Shown: positions 24,462 through 33,164, counted from the stretch's first letter. The stretch is 64,000 nucleotides of DNA from Croceibacterium_A sp035555595 (GCA_035555595.1 DATMGK010000031.1:23239-87238), one strand, 5' to 3'. The notes: generated from the letters alone by a model not told the origin. Made by a program: numbers and translations.

Positions 24462-24839
24462 GTGACACGCGCGCTTCCCTGGATTCGTGGTCGGATGGAC
24501 CGCTTCGGCCTGCTCCTTTCGGGCCTCTGCGCGGTGCATTGCGTGCTGGGCATCGTGATTGTCGCCGGTCTGGGGCTGGGCGGCAGCCTGCTGCTCGATC
24601 CCATTATTCACCGCATCGGATTGTTGCTGGCAACGGTGGTTGCCGGTGTCGCCATCGGCCTTGGCGCCTTGCAACATCGCCGCGCTGCGCCGTTCGTTGT
24701 GGCGATGACGGGCCTCAGCTTCATGGGCGGCGCGCTCGCAGTCGATCATGGGCTTGAAGAGGCTGTGCTGACGATCATCGGCGTGTCGCTGGTGGCGATC
24801 GGCCACCTGCTCAACCTGCGCGGCGCCAAAGCAGCATGA
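24462..24839 (+). CDS. MerC-domain membrane protein
   Basis: A MerC-type protein with four hydrophobic segments and a conserved Cys-His pair in LSGLCAVHCVLG. MerC proteins move mercury or other metal ions across the inner membrane, but many homologues sit away from mercury genes and their ion is unknown; no mer genes are present here. The start is uncertain: GTG 24462 (125 aa) or ATG 24495. The stop overlaps the map ATG (ATGA), so it is coupled to methionine aminopeptidase. Confidence 0.8.
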   Translation: MTRALPWIRGRMDRFGLLLSGLCAVHCVLGIVIVAGLGLGGSLLLDPIIHRIGLLLATVVAGVAIGLGALQHRRAAPFVVAMTGLSFMGGALAVDHGLEEAVLTIIGVSLVAIGHLLNLRGAKAA

Positions 24840-25582
24840 CGATCGAGAGCGACGACCAGCTCGAAAAACTTAAAAAGATCGGCCAACTGGTCGCCCGCAC
24901 TCTCGCTGCGATGGGCAAGGCGCTGGAACCGGGCATGACGACCCGTGAACTGGACGACATGGGCCGCGCCATGCTGGAACGCGAAGGCGCCCGTTCCGCC
25001 CCTGAACTGACCTATAATTTTCCCGGCGCCACCTGCATTTCCGTCGGGCCAGACTGCGCGCACGGCATTCCGGACGATACGGTGGTGAAGGCCGGGGATC
25101 TGGTGAACATCGACGTTTCGGCGGAACTGGATGGCTATTTCGGCGATACCGGCGCCAGCTTCGCCGTGCCGCCGGTGCGCCCGCAGATCGAACGCCTGTG
25201 CAACGATGGGCGCAAGGCGATGTGGGCGGGAATCAACGCGGTGAAGGCTGGCGGGCAGCTGAACGATATCGGCCGGTCGATCGAACGCTTCGCCCGCAAG
25301 AACGGTTATACGCTGGTTCGCAACCTTGCCAGCCACGGGGTTGGCCGGTCATTGCATGACGAACCTTCGACGATTCCCACATGGTATGAATCGCGCGATC
25401 GGCGCAGCATTCCCGAAGGGCTGGTGTTCACTATCGAACCCTTCCTGTCGCTGGGTGCGGAATGGGTGGAAGAACGGGCGGATGGCTGGTCGCTGCGCCC
25501 GCCGCGCCTCCAGCCTACGGTGCAGTACGAACATACGCTGGTCGCCACGCGCCGGGGTCCGCTGATCCTCACCATGGCCTGA
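24836..25582 (+). CDS. map: methionine aminopeptidase, type I
   Basis: Map removes the initiator methionine from new proteins. The 248-aa protein has the five metal ligands in NIDVSAELDGYFGDTG (two Asp), SHGVGRSLHDEP (His), FTIEPFLS (Glu) and VQYEHTLV (Glu). The substrate loop reads CAHGIPD rather than the common VCHGIPD, and SHGVGRS replaces the usual GHGIG, so it may be a divergent copy. Between the MerC gene and thiSG it is joined by overlapping stops and starts. Confidence 0.92.
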   Translation: MTIESDDQLEKLKKIGQLVARTLAAMGKALEPGMTTRELDDMGRAMLEREGARSAPELTYNFPGATCISVGPDCAHGIPDDTVVKAGDLVNIDVSAELDGYFGDTGASFAVPPVRPQIERLCNDGRKAMWAGINAVKAGGQLNDIGRSIERFARKNGYTLVRNLASHGVGRSLHDEPSTIPTWYESRDRRSIPEGLVFTIEPFLSLGAEWVEERADGWSLRPPRLQPTVQYEHTLVATRRGPLILTMA

Positions 25583-25632
25583 TGGCCGCACCGGCTTGCG
25601 CCCCGCGCCATAGCCGCTATCTCGCCCGGACC

Positions 25633-26628
25633 ATGTCCGCGCCTCTCAACCTCACCGTCAACGGCGATGCTCGCCGTTCCTCCGCCGGCACCATCGCGGC
25701 GCTCGTCGCCGAACTGGGCCTGAAACCGGAGAAGGTCGCGGTGGAACGCAATGGCGTGATCGTGCCGCGCTCCACGCTGGCCGATGCGCCGCTGGCCGAT
25801 GGCGACGTGCTGGAAATCGTCCACTTCGTCGGCGGCGGCGATCACGCCGACGCGGCGGATGACGACACATGGACGGTGGCCGGCCGCACGTTCCGATCCC
25901 GGTTGATAGTCGGCACCGGCAAGTATCGCGATTTCGCCCAGAACGCCGCCGCGCTTGAGGCGAGCGGGGCGGAAATCGTGACCGTGGCGGTGCGCCGCGT
26001 GAACGTGTCCGACCCTTCGGCCCCGATGCTGACCGATTTCATCGATCCCGGGAAAGTCACTTACCTGCCCAACACGGCGGGATGCTTCACCGCGGACGAG
26101 GCGATCCGCACCCTGCGGCTGGCGCGCGAAGCGGGCGGCTGGGATCTGGTGAAGCTGGAAGTGCTGGGCGAAGCGCGCACGCTCTATCCCGACATGCGCG
26201 AAACGCTGAAGGCGACAGAGGTGCTGGTGGCCGAAGGGTTCAAGCCCATGGTCTATTGCACCGACGATCCGATCGCGGCGAAGCAGTTGGAAGAAGCGGG
26301 CGCGGTGGCGATCATGCCGCTGGGCGCGCCGATCGGTTCCGGCCTCGGCATTCAGAACCGCGTCACGATTCGCCTCATCGTCGAAGGGGCCGGGGTGCCG
26401 GTGCTGGTCGATGCGGGCGTGGGCACGGCCAGCGATGCGGCGGTGGCGATGGAACTGGGCTGCGCCGGGGTGCTGATGAACACCGCCATTGCAGAGGCGA
26501 AGGATCCGGTGCGGATGGCGCGGGCGATGAAGCTGGCCGTGGCGGCGGGGCGCGATGCCTATCTTGCCGGGCGTATGGCGACGCGTAAGTATGCCGATCC
26601 CAGCAGCCCGCTGGCCGGATTGATCTGA
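25633..26628 (+). CDS. thiG: ThiS-ThiG fusion: sulfur carrier plus thiazole synthase
   Basis: This 331-aa chain joins a ThiS ubiquitin-like domain (residues 1-69, ending EIVHFVGGG) to thiazole synthase ThiG (about 79-331). ThiG makes the thiazole phosphate of thiamine from deoxyxylulose 5-phosphate, dehydroglycine and sulfur from ThiS thiocarboxylate. The Schiff-base lysine is K174 in VKLEVLG, and GVGTASDAAVAMELG is present. ThiS needs a free C-terminal Gly-Gly, which here is internal. Start ATG 25633 is preferred; ATG 25582 overlaps the map stop and is possible. I see no TPP riboswitch upstream. Confidence 0.92.
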   Translation: MSAPLNLTVNGDARRSSAGTIAALVAELGLKPEKVAVERNGVIVPRSTLADAPLADGDVLEIVHFVGGGDHADAADDDTWTVAGRTFRSRLIVGTGKYRDFAQNAAALEASGAEIVTVAVRRVNVSDPSAPMLTDFIDPGKVTYLPNTAGCFTADEAIRTLRLAREAGGWDLVKLEVLGEARTLYPDMRETLKATEVLVAEGFKPMVYCTDDPIAAKQLEEAGAVAIMPLGAPIGSGLGIQNRVTIRLIVEGAGVPVLVDAGVGTASDAAVAMELGCAGVLMNTAIAEAKDPVRMARAMKLAVAAGRDAYLAGRMATRKYADPSSPLAGLI

Positions 26629-26678
26629 GGGATTCCCACTTCCGCGCGATGACTGCTGGCGCGTTTACCCTACGCTAA

Positions 26679-26713
26679 CCAAGTTCGGCGAAACTTGGCC
26701 CTCCATCAGAGGG
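26679..26713. repeat. two adjacent stem-loops before an orphan gene
   Basis: CCAAGTT-CGGCGA-AACTTGG (26679-26698) is a perfect 7-bp stem; CCCTC-N5-GAGGG (26699-26713) follows at once. They end six bases before ATG 26720 and after the thiSG stop. No T-run follows, so they are not a standard terminator. They may fold over the ribosome-binding region of the next gene. Confidence 0.5.
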
Positions 26714-26719
26714 CAAGCC

Positions 26720-27247
26720 ATGGCCAAGGCCGTAACCGCATCGCTGACCATTGCCGAACTGCGCGAATTCGCCAGCTTTTCCGAAGAAGAGCAGCGTTAT
26801 ATCGAGCGGGGGCTGGATATCGCCCTTGGGCGCGGCGACGCGTTCAAGCAGTGGTCGCAGGACGCGGGCGACAAGGCGGCCATCCGCCAGCAATACCTCG
26901 CCTATCGTGAACTGCGGGCTTTGCGCGCTTCAATCCCTTGCGAAACCTCAATGGATGGCATGCAGGAATTCATGGGCACGCTGATGCGAATCACCGCGCA
27001 GGATCTGGCGCGGGAAAGACTGGCCAGCTTCTCCGCTTATCGCTTCCTCTACGAACGCCTCCTCGGCGCCCGCGCCCGCCCCTGGCTTCCGGCGGCATTC
27101 TGCGGCGCCGCCGCGCTGCCGCAGATTCGGCCGAACCGGCGCAAGATGCTGCTCCAGTCCCTCAGCGAAGCCGCCGCCACCGCCCCCGGCTGGTCCGACC
27201 GCGAACCCTGCTTCTACCCGGAAAAGGTTGAGGCTGAGGCGGCCTGA
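26720..27247 (+). CDS. hypothetical protein, helical, unrecognised
   Basis: I do not recognise this 175-aa protein. It is predicted mostly helical and soluble, with SLTIAELREFASFSEEEQRY near the start, an Arg/Ala-rich middle (LLGARARPWLPAAFCGAAAL) and an acidic tail. No signal peptide or membrane span is evident. The coding bias resembles the surrounding high-GC genes. The next gene starts three bases after its stop, so the two probably form one unit. Confidence 0.6.
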   Translation: MAKAVTASLTIAELREFASFSEEEQRYIERGLDIALGRGDAFKQWSQDAGDKAAIRQQYLAYRELRALRASIPCETSMDGMQEFMGTLMRITAQDLARERLASFSAYRFLYERLLGARARPWLPAAFCGAAALPQIRPNRRKMLLQSLSEAAATAPGWSDREPCFYPEKVEAEAA

Positions 27248-27250
27248 GCG

Positions 27251-27748
27251 ATGTCAGGAGAGGTTGTCGTAAAGCCGCATGACCTTGCGGCAGGCAAAAT
27301 CTATGGATGGCGGGGGCGTTGCATAGACTTCTTCGCGCGAGGTGAGCGTACAGTTGCTGCGACGCTTGAAGCCGTATGCGAAAAAGATACTTCGCTGAAA
27401 ATCGGACATCTCGCTGGGCAGCGGCTATCAGATCTTAGAAAAATCGTTGAAATTGATAGCAATGCGACAAAGCGGCAGCAGAAGATTGCCTTACAGGCGT
27501 TGAACGACTGGCAGAAGGTTGAGGTGAGGCGGCCCTATTTTTCGCACGGTGTTGTGACTGTATTGATTGAGCGTAATTCAGATTGGCATGTCAGGCTCGA
27601 CTTCACCAAGTACCAAGGGAAAACGCGAGAACCACAGAGCTGGAGCTGTAGCGTGGTAGAAGCTCAACAGTTTGAAGCCGAGTTAGAATGTGCTTTCAAG
27701 AATCTCTCCTCCCAGCTCGGACAATTTAGAAAGCGCCTTTCGGCCTAA
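27251..27748 (+). CDS. hypothetical protein, low-GC, unrecognised
   Basis: I do not recognise this 165-aa protein. It contains KIYGWRGRCIDFFARGERTV, then a charged helical stretch and VTVLIERNSDWHVRLDFTKY, a pattern of beta strands suggesting a small binding domain. Its codons are visibly less GC-rich than those of neighbours, a sign of recent transfer. It is coupled to the gene before it and its end overlaps the convergent acyl-CoA synthetase by four bases. Confidence 0.6.
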   Translation: MSGEVVVKPHDLAAGKIYGWRGRCIDFFARGERTVAATLEAVCEKDTSLKIGHLAGQRLSDLRKIVEIDSNATKRQQKIALQALNDWQKVEVRRPYFSHGVVTVLIERNSDWHVRLDFTKYQGKTREPQSWSCSVVEAQQFEAELECAFKNLSSQLGQFRKRLSA

Positions 27749-29547
27749 CCCCCATACAGCGCATCGATCCGCTCTCCGTAACGGGCGCGGATGTGGTGGC
27801 GGCGGATTTTCATCGTCGGAGTCATCTCGCTGTTCTCGACCGTGAACGGCTCGTCCGCGAAGGTGAATTTGCGGACTTTCTCGATAACTGACAGGTCGGC
27901 GTTCACCCGGTCCACCGCGGCCCTGACGGCGGTGCGGAACGCGGGCAGGTTTTGCAGTTCCACGCAATCGAACTTCTCGCCATTGGCTTTCGCCCATTCG
28001 AACGCCCAGTCGGCATCCGGCACCAGCAGCGCGGCGATGAAGGGCCGCTTGTCGCCGCTGACCATCGCCTGCGCGATTTCCGGTTGCAGCGTCAGCATGC
28101 CTTCCAGCTTCTGTGGGGCGATGTTGTCGCCCTTGTCGTTGACGATGATGTCCTTCTTGCGGTCGGTGATCACGATGCGGCCGCCATCGTCCAGGTGGCC
28201 GATGTCACCGGTATGCAGCCAGCCGTCGATCACCGTTTTCGCGGTGTCGCCCGGTGCTTGCCAATAACCGAGCATCACCAGCTCGCCGCGCACCAGTATC
28301 TCGCCGTCTTCGGCGATTCTCACTTCTACGCCCTTCAGCGGTGGGCCGACCGTTTCCAGCCTGATCCCGGCAGACGGGTGATTGACGCTGACGACCGGCG
28401 CGCTCTCCGTCTGGCCATAGCCTTGCAGCATGACCAGCCCCATCGCCTCGAAGAAAGCGCCGACTTCGGGATTGAGCGGCGCGCCGCCGGAAACGAGCGC
28501 CTTGATCCGCCCGCCAAACCGCGCGCGCACTTTCGGGCGCAATGTCCTGTCCAGCAGACGCTCCACCGCCCAGTCGGTCAGCCGCCGTTGCCCGGCGCTG
28601 CGGCGTTCGGTCAGCGCCAGCGCCTGATCCAGCAGGAAACGCGCCATGCGGCCCTGCTTTTCGATCTGGTTGATGATGCGGCCGCGCAGCACTTCGAACA
28701 GGCGCGGCACAACGACCATGAAGGTCGGCTTCGCTTCCTCCAGATTGCTGCCAAGCTTGTCCAGCCCTTCCGCGAACCATACCTCCGCGCCAAGGCCGAT
28801 GGGCAGATAAAGCCCGGCGGTATGTTCCAGCGCATGGCTCAGCGGCAGGAATGACAGAAACCGTTCGCAACCCCAGCCGAAATCGTTGGCCAGCAGATCG
28901 ACCGCGCCGTCCACATTGCACAGGATCGCGCCGTGATGCAGCAATACCCCTCGCGGGGCTCCGCTTGTACCGCTGGTGTAGATGATGCACGCCGGATTGT
29001 GTCGGTATATCCCCTTTATTCGCGCTTCCACCGCAGCGCGTGCGGCGTCGGCATCTCCCTCGATCAATTCGCCCCACGCATGGCTGGTGAACGATCCCTG
29101 CTGCCCGGCACGCAGCGGCTCCATGCAGATCAGATGTTCCGCAGAGGCAGCACGGATCATCGCGGGCAGCAGCGGCTGGGCCAGCTTCGGGCCGGAAACG
29201 ATCACCGCCCGCGCCCCGGAATTATCCAGGATGTGCTGGTGATCCCGCTCCGTATTGGTGGTGTAGGCCGGTGTGGTGATGCACCCAGCGGCCATGATCG
29301 CCAGATCGGCGATCGCCCATTCGGGCCGGTTTTCCGCCACCAGCACAACGCGGTCGCCATCCTGCAAACCCATGGCGCGCAGCGATTCCGCCAGCAGGCA
29401 GACCTGCTGTGCGGTTTCCCGCCAGCTCAGGGATTTCCATTGCCCGGCGACCTTGGCGGCTAGGAACGGCTGGTCCCCCAACTCGTCCGCACGGTCGAGA
29501 AACAGCCGCACGAGGTTTGGCGCCGCGGCGAAATCCGTTAGCTGCAA
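27745..29547 (-). CDS. long-chain acyl-CoA synthetase (AMP-binding)
   Basis: This 600-aa enzyme activates fatty acids with ATP and CoA. It shows the AMP-binding core: IIYTSGTSGAPRGVLL (phosphate loop), MLQGYGQTESAPVVS, and WLHTGDIGHLDDGGRIVITD with the adenylate-binding Asp. The C-terminal domain reads KKDIIVNDKGDNIAPQKLEG, as in FadD15-type synthetases. The start codon is TTG 29547 with GGAGG upstream; no ATG lies near the conserved N-terminus. The substrate chain length is not determined. Confidence 0.9.
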   Translation of the reverse strand: MQLTDFAAAPNLVRLFLDRADELGDQPFLAAKVAGQWKSLSWRETAQQVCLLAESLRAMGLQDGDRVVLVAENRPEWAIADLAIMAAGCITTPAYTTNTERDHQHILDNSGARAVIVSGPKLAQPLLPAMIRAASAEHLICMEPLRAGQQGSFTSHAWGELIEGDADAARAAVEARIKGIYRHNPACIIYTSGTSGAPRGVLLHHGAILCNVDGAVDLLANDFGWGCERFLSFLPLSHALEHTAGLYLPIGLGAEVWFAEGLDKLGSNLEEAKPTFMVVVPRLFEVLRGRIINQIEKQGRMARFLLDQALALTERRSAGQRRLTDWAVERLLDRTLRPKVRARFGGRIKALVSGGAPLNPEVGAFFEAMGLVMLQGYGQTESAPVVSVNHPSAGIRLETVGPPLKGVEVRIAEDGEILVRGELVMLGYWQAPGDTAKTVIDGWLHTGDIGHLDDGGRIVITDRKKDIIVNDKGDNIAPQKLEGMLTLQPEIAQAMVSGDKRPFIAALLVPDADWAFEWAKANGEKFDCVELQNLPAFRTAVRAAVDRVNADLSVIEKVRKFTFADEPFTVENSEMTPTMKIRRHHIRARYGERIDALYGG

Positions 29548-29662
29548 AGGCGCGCCTCCATCCTCAAAAAAACGGGACTGGCCTTCCAGCTCCCCAAAGC
29601 AAAGGATTAGGGCGCAGTCCCCGCCCGCTCAAGTGGGGAGAGACACCAAAAGTCCGCGCCCC

Positions 29663-31378
29663 TCATTCGCCCACGGCGCCGCCTTCGCTGCGCGGGTCGG
29701 CCGCGCCTGTCCATCCGCCAGAGGTGCGTTGGGCGCCGTTGGTTTTCAGCGGCAGACGGCGCGGGCTGATTTGCGCGTGGCCCAACTCGCGCAGGGCCGG
29801 GATCATGTTTTCGAGCCAGCTTCCCTGTTCCACGGCAAGCGCGTCGCCCGGTGAGAACAGCACGGGCAGGGCGATGGCTTCATCTATCGGCAGGCGGAAA
29901 TCCAGCACTCCGATCAGCGCGCGCGCCACCTGCACCGGAATGGTCGCGCCCCCGGCGGCGCCCACGGTAAGCACCAGCCTGCCTTCAGCGTCATAAACCA
30001 CGGTCGGAGCCATCGAGCTGCGTGGCCTCTTGCCGCCTTCCACCCGGTTGGCGACCGGGCGGCCATCCGTGGCTGGCGTGAAGCTGAAATCGGTCAGCTC
30101 ATTATTCAGGTAATAGCCGCCGACCATGATGCCCGACCCAAAGGAACCCTCGACCGTGGAGGTATAGCTGACGGCGTTGCCCGCCCTGTCCACCGTGACG
30201 AAGTGCGACGTGCCGCTTTCGACCGGTTCGTCACCATCCGGTGGAGCCAGCGCTATTCCCTGCGGAGTGCCGGGCGCAACGGAAGCCAACGTGGCGGTGG
30301 GATTGATCAGCGCCCCGCGCGCAGAAAGATAGGTCGCATCGACAAGCCCGGCGACGGGGACCGACACGAAATCGGTGTCGGCCAGATACCGTTCCCGGTC
30401 CGCGTAGGCGAGCCGCTGCGATTCCGCGAACAGGTGCCAGAAAACCGGCGACCGTGGGCCCAGCGCACCCAGATCGAAGCGTTCGAGCTGCTTGAGAATC
30501 GCATAGACCGTGGTCGCGCCCGAAGAGGGCGGCCCCATGCCGCAGATGCGATAGCCGCGATAATCTCCGCACACCGGGTCACGCTCTGGCGCGGTGTATT
30601 TGGTCACATCCGCCGCGGTCATCCCTGCGGTATGGGGCGTGGCAGCCGATACGCGGGCCGCGATGGTGGCCGCGTTTTCGCCGCGATAGAAGGCGTCCGG
30701 GCCTTCGCTGGCGATGCGTTCCAGCGTGCTGGCCAGCGCGGGATTTTTCACCGTGGTTCCGGCGGCCAGTGGCTCCCCGTCCGCATCGTAGAACAACGCA
30801 CGCCCCTCGGCACCGGCGGCGGCGCGATTGCGGGCGTTGTCGAGGAATTCGTGCAGCCGTTCACTTATCACGAACCCGTCGCGGGCGAGATCTATCGCCG
30901 GGGTAAACAGCGCGGCCCAAGGCAGCTTTCCGTGGCGCTCGTGCGCTTCGGCCGCCAGCCGCACGTTACCCGGAACACCCACGCTGAGGCCGGAAAGCAC
31001 CGCTTCCATGAACGGCCGTGGCTTGGCATCAGGGGCGAGGAACCACTCCGGCGTCGCCGCCGCAGGCGCCGTTTCGCGCCCGTCGATCGTCTCAACGGTG
31101 CCCTCGGCATCGCCGTGGACGAAGAACCCACCGCCGCCGATACCTGAACTTTGCGGTTCCACCACCGTCAGCGCCAGCATCGTGGCGATGGCCGCATCGG
31201 TGGCGCTGCCGCCCTGTCGCAGCATGGCCGCCCCGGCTTCCGCCGCGCGTGGATCGGCCGCGCTCACTACGCCGGGGGTTTCCGATCTGGGGGCGATCTG
31301 TGCGGACGGGGCTGAAATCGTCGCACAGGCGCCCAGCAGCAACGGTGCGGCAAAGGCGGTCAGGATGCGGTGCAGCAT
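29663..31378 (-). CDS. ggt: gamma-glutamyltransferase (lipoprotein-type)
   Basis: GGT transfers or hydrolyses the gamma-glutamyl group of glutathione in the periplasm. The 571-aa precursor has a lipobox (LLLGAC near residue 18), suggesting membrane anchoring. The autocatalytic cleavage site is the Thr of ESGTSHFVTVD, with the downstream GNAVSYTSTVEGSFGSGI and RPRSSMAPTVV blocks typical of the small subunit. It is read in the same direction as the acyl-CoA synthetase downstream and starts at ATG 31378. Confidence 0.93.
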   Translation of the reverse strand: MLHRILTAFAAPLLLGACATISAPSAQIAPRSETPGVVSAADPRAAEAGAAMLRQGGSATDAAIATMLALTVVEPQSSGIGGGGFFVHGDAEGTVETIDGRETAPAAATPEWFLAPDAKPRPFMEAVLSGLSVGVPGNVRLAAEAHERHGKLPWAALFTPAIDLARDGFVISERLHEFLDNARNRAAAGAEGRALFYDADGEPLAAGTTVKNPALASTLERIASEGPDAFYRGENAATIAARVSAATPHTAGMTAADVTKYTAPERDPVCGDYRGYRICGMGPPSSGATTVYAILKQLERFDLGALGPRSPVFWHLFAESQRLAYADRERYLADTDFVSVPVAGLVDATYLSARGALINPTATLASVAPGTPQGIALAPPDGDEPVESGTSHFVTVDRAGNAVSYTSTVEGSFGSGIMVGGYYLNNELTDFSFTPATDGRPVANRVEGGKRPRSSMAPTVVYDAEGRLVLTVGAAGGATIPVQVARALIGVLDFRLPIDEAIALPVLFSPGDALAVEQGSWLENMIPALRELGHAQISPRRLPLKTNGAQRTSGGWTGAADPRSEGGAVGE

Positions 31379-31387
31379 AATTGCGTG

Positions 31388-32416
31388 CTATTCGCTTCCC
31401 ACCGCCTCCGCAACCGAAGCAAACCCGTCGCGCCGCATCAGCGTCTCCATCCCGCGCACGATGCGTCGGGCGATTCCCGGCCCTTCATAAGCCATCGCAC
31501 TGTAGAGCTGGATCAGGCTCGCCCCTGCGCGGATGCGATCCCATGCGTCCTGTGCGGTGGCGATGCCGCCCACGCCGACAAGCGGCAATTTCCCACCCGT
31601 CGCGCTGCGGAAATCGCGGAGCCGCTGAATGGCGAGCGGCTTGATCGGCGCTCCGGACAATCCGCCCGTCTCACCCGCGTGGCGTGATCGCAGCGCGGGG
31701 CGGGAAATGGTGGTGTTGGAAACGATCAGCGCCCCCAGCGCTTTGTCGATGGCGATACGGGCGATCGCGTCGATATCGGCGGGTTCGAGATCGGGGGCGA
31801 CTTTCAGGAATACCGGCAGGTCGCTGGAACCGCGCGCATCGATCACCGCGTCAAGAAGCTCCGTCAGCGCCGCTTCATCCTGCAATGCGCGCAGGCCGGG
31901 CGTGTTGGGGCTGGATATATTGACCGTGAGATAGGACGCTAGCGGGGCCATCAGGCGCGTCATCTGCGCATAGTCGGCGACGCGATCCGCCGAATCCTTG
32001 TTCGCGCCGATGTTGATGCCCACGATGCCGGGCCGCCCCATCCGTGCAGCCAGCAGCGCCGCCGCCGCGGGACCGCCGCCGTTGTTGAAGCCCAGCCGGT
32101 TTATAACCGCGCCATCTTCCGCAAGGCGAAATATGCGGGGGCGAGGGTTGCCTGCCTGCGGCCTTGGCGTGATCGAGCCCACCTCCGCGAAGCCAAAGCC
32201 CAGCCCCAGCAGGGCGTCGGGCACTTCGCCGTTCTTGTCGAAGCCTGCTGCCATGCCTACCGGATTGGGAAAGGTCAGGCCGGCTACATGGACTGAAAGC
32301 GGGCCCGGCGGCGCAGGCGCGCGGCGCGGCATTGCCTTCATTACCGCCAGAGACAGGCCGTGTGCGGTTTCAGGATCAAGCAGGAAAAGGGCGGGGCGCA
32401 ACAACCGGTAAGCCAT
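31388..32416 (-). CDS. pyrD: dihydroorotate dehydrogenase (quinone), class 2
   Basis: PyrD oxidises dihydroorotate to orotate with quinone as acceptor, at the inner membrane, in pyrimidine synthesis. The 342-aa protein begins MAYRLLRPALFLLDPETAHG, the amphipathic membrane-binding segment, followed by FPNPVGMAAGFDKNGEV, GSITPRPQAGNPRPR, and SNTTISR before the FMN phosphate site. ATG 32416 is chosen because upstream residues in the frame are unconserved. It is divergent from the suf block; the gap between is described separately. Confidence 0.95.
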   Translation of the reverse strand: MAYRLLRPALFLLDPETAHGLSLAVMKAMPRRAPAPPGPLSVHVAGLTFPNPVGMAAGFDKNGEVPDALLGLGFGFAEVGSITPRPQAGNPRPRIFRLAEDGAVINRLGFNNGGGPAAAALLAARMGRPGIVGINIGANKDSADRVADYAQMTRLMAPLASYLTVNISSPNTPGLRALQDEAALTELLDAVIDARGSSDLPVFLKVAPDLEPADIDAIARIAIDKALGALIVSNTTISRPALRSRHAGETGGLSGAPIKPLAIQRLRDFRSATGGKLPLVGVGGIATAQDAWDRIRAGASLIQLYSAMAYEGPGIARRIVRGMETLMRRDGFASVAEAVGSE

Positions 32417-32499
32417 GCCCGGCTGATGGCAGAGCGTTTTGCCCCTGTCGATTGCCTGCGAGCATGGCCAGCCCTGCATTTTGGGCCGCCGCGTATTTG

Positions 32500-32654
32500 C
32501 GACTAACCGTTTCGCCAAGTGTCGCTTTCCTACAATTCCGAATCGCCCGCTTGGCCTAGGCGAATCGGGCGACCCGAAGGGCTCGTCGCTGCAATGCGGC
32601 AAGTCCTCGACTTTCCAAGGGCGGCTCCGGCAATCCGGGGCCGCCCTCTTTTTT
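32500..32654 (+). ncRNA. candidate structured small RNA between pyrD and the suf regulator
   Basis: No protein gene fits 32417-32747, yet this part is rich in nested stems: TTCGCC (32511-32516) pairs with GGCGAA (32559-32564), an AAG/CTT extension sits inside it, and a run of small hairpins follows (GCGACCC GAA GGG C..., GCTGC AAT GCGGC). It ends in a strong plus-strand terminator. It could be an independent sRNA or an attenuated leader for the suf operon. The 5' end is a guess and no RNA family is assigned. Confidence 0.4.
32619..32654 (+). terminator. intrinsic terminator upstream of the suf regulator
   Basis: GGGCGGCTCCGG (32619-32630), loop CAAT, then CCGGGGCCGCCC (32635-32646) form a 12-bp stem with one G-U pair, followed by TC and six T residues. 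It is oriented with the plus strand, about 95 bases before the regulator ATG. No plus-strand protein gene ends in front of it, which points to a short RNA or a premature stop of a leader. Confidence 0.85.
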
Positions 32655-32747
32655 GGCCTGCTGATAGCGCTGCTTGTTTGAAATCGGCGGATCGCGCGCC
32701 TAAGTGAAATCGGAACGAATCGCTCCAATTTGAGAACGGATCGCAAT

Positions 32748-33164
32748 ATGCGGCTTTCCAGCATGGCCGATTATGCTGTCGTGACGATGTGCGCCGCCGC
32801 GCGCCATTGCGGCTCTGCGCGAATTTCCGCCGCCGAACTGGCGGAAGAAACCGGGCTGCCGGTGCCCACCGTGCAGAAGGTGGTCAGCCTGCTTTCGCGG
32901 GCTGGCTTGCTGCGTTCCGTGCGCGGGGCTGGCGGCGGGCTGAAGCTGGCGCGACCGGCTGCGGCAATCACGCTGGCGGATATTGTCGAGGCCGTCGAAG
33001 GGCCGATCGCGCTGACGGCTTGTGTGGAACAGGGGAAGCACGACTGCGCGCTGGAACCGTGCTGCAGTGTGCGCCCGCACTGGCGCGTGGTGAACGAAAC
33101 TTTGCGCGGCGCGCTCGCAGGTGTGCCGCTGGCGCAACTCGCCCGGCCGGAAGTTACAGTATGA
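32748..33164 (+). CDS. Rrf2/IscR-type Fe-S-sensing regulator of the suf operon
   Basis: Rrf2 proteins sense the Fe-S state of the cell through a bound cluster. The 138-aa protein has an N-terminal winged helix (MRLSSMADYAVVTMCAAARH, LPVPTVQKVVSLLSRAGLL, RGAGGGLKLARPA) and cysteines C92, C100 and C105 (with C106), the usual cluster ligands. It overlaps sufB by four bases. ATG 32748 is chosen over TTG 32730 because family members start MRLS. It probably controls this operon. Confidence 0.9.
   Translation: MRLSSMADYAVVTMCAAARHCGSARISAAELAEETGLPVPTVQKVVSLLSRAGLLRSVRGAGGGLKLARPAAAITLADIVEAVEGPIALTACVEQGKHDCALEPCCSVRPHWRVVNETLRGALAGVPLAQLARPEVTV

Noticed and set aside
25500..25640. TPP riboswitch before thiSG
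   Set aside because: No THI-box-like sequence seen; the gap is short and the map gene runs almost to the start.
32500..32654. Firm call as 6S RNA
   Set aside because: Length and terminator fit, but the typical closing stem and central bubble cannot be confirmed by eye.
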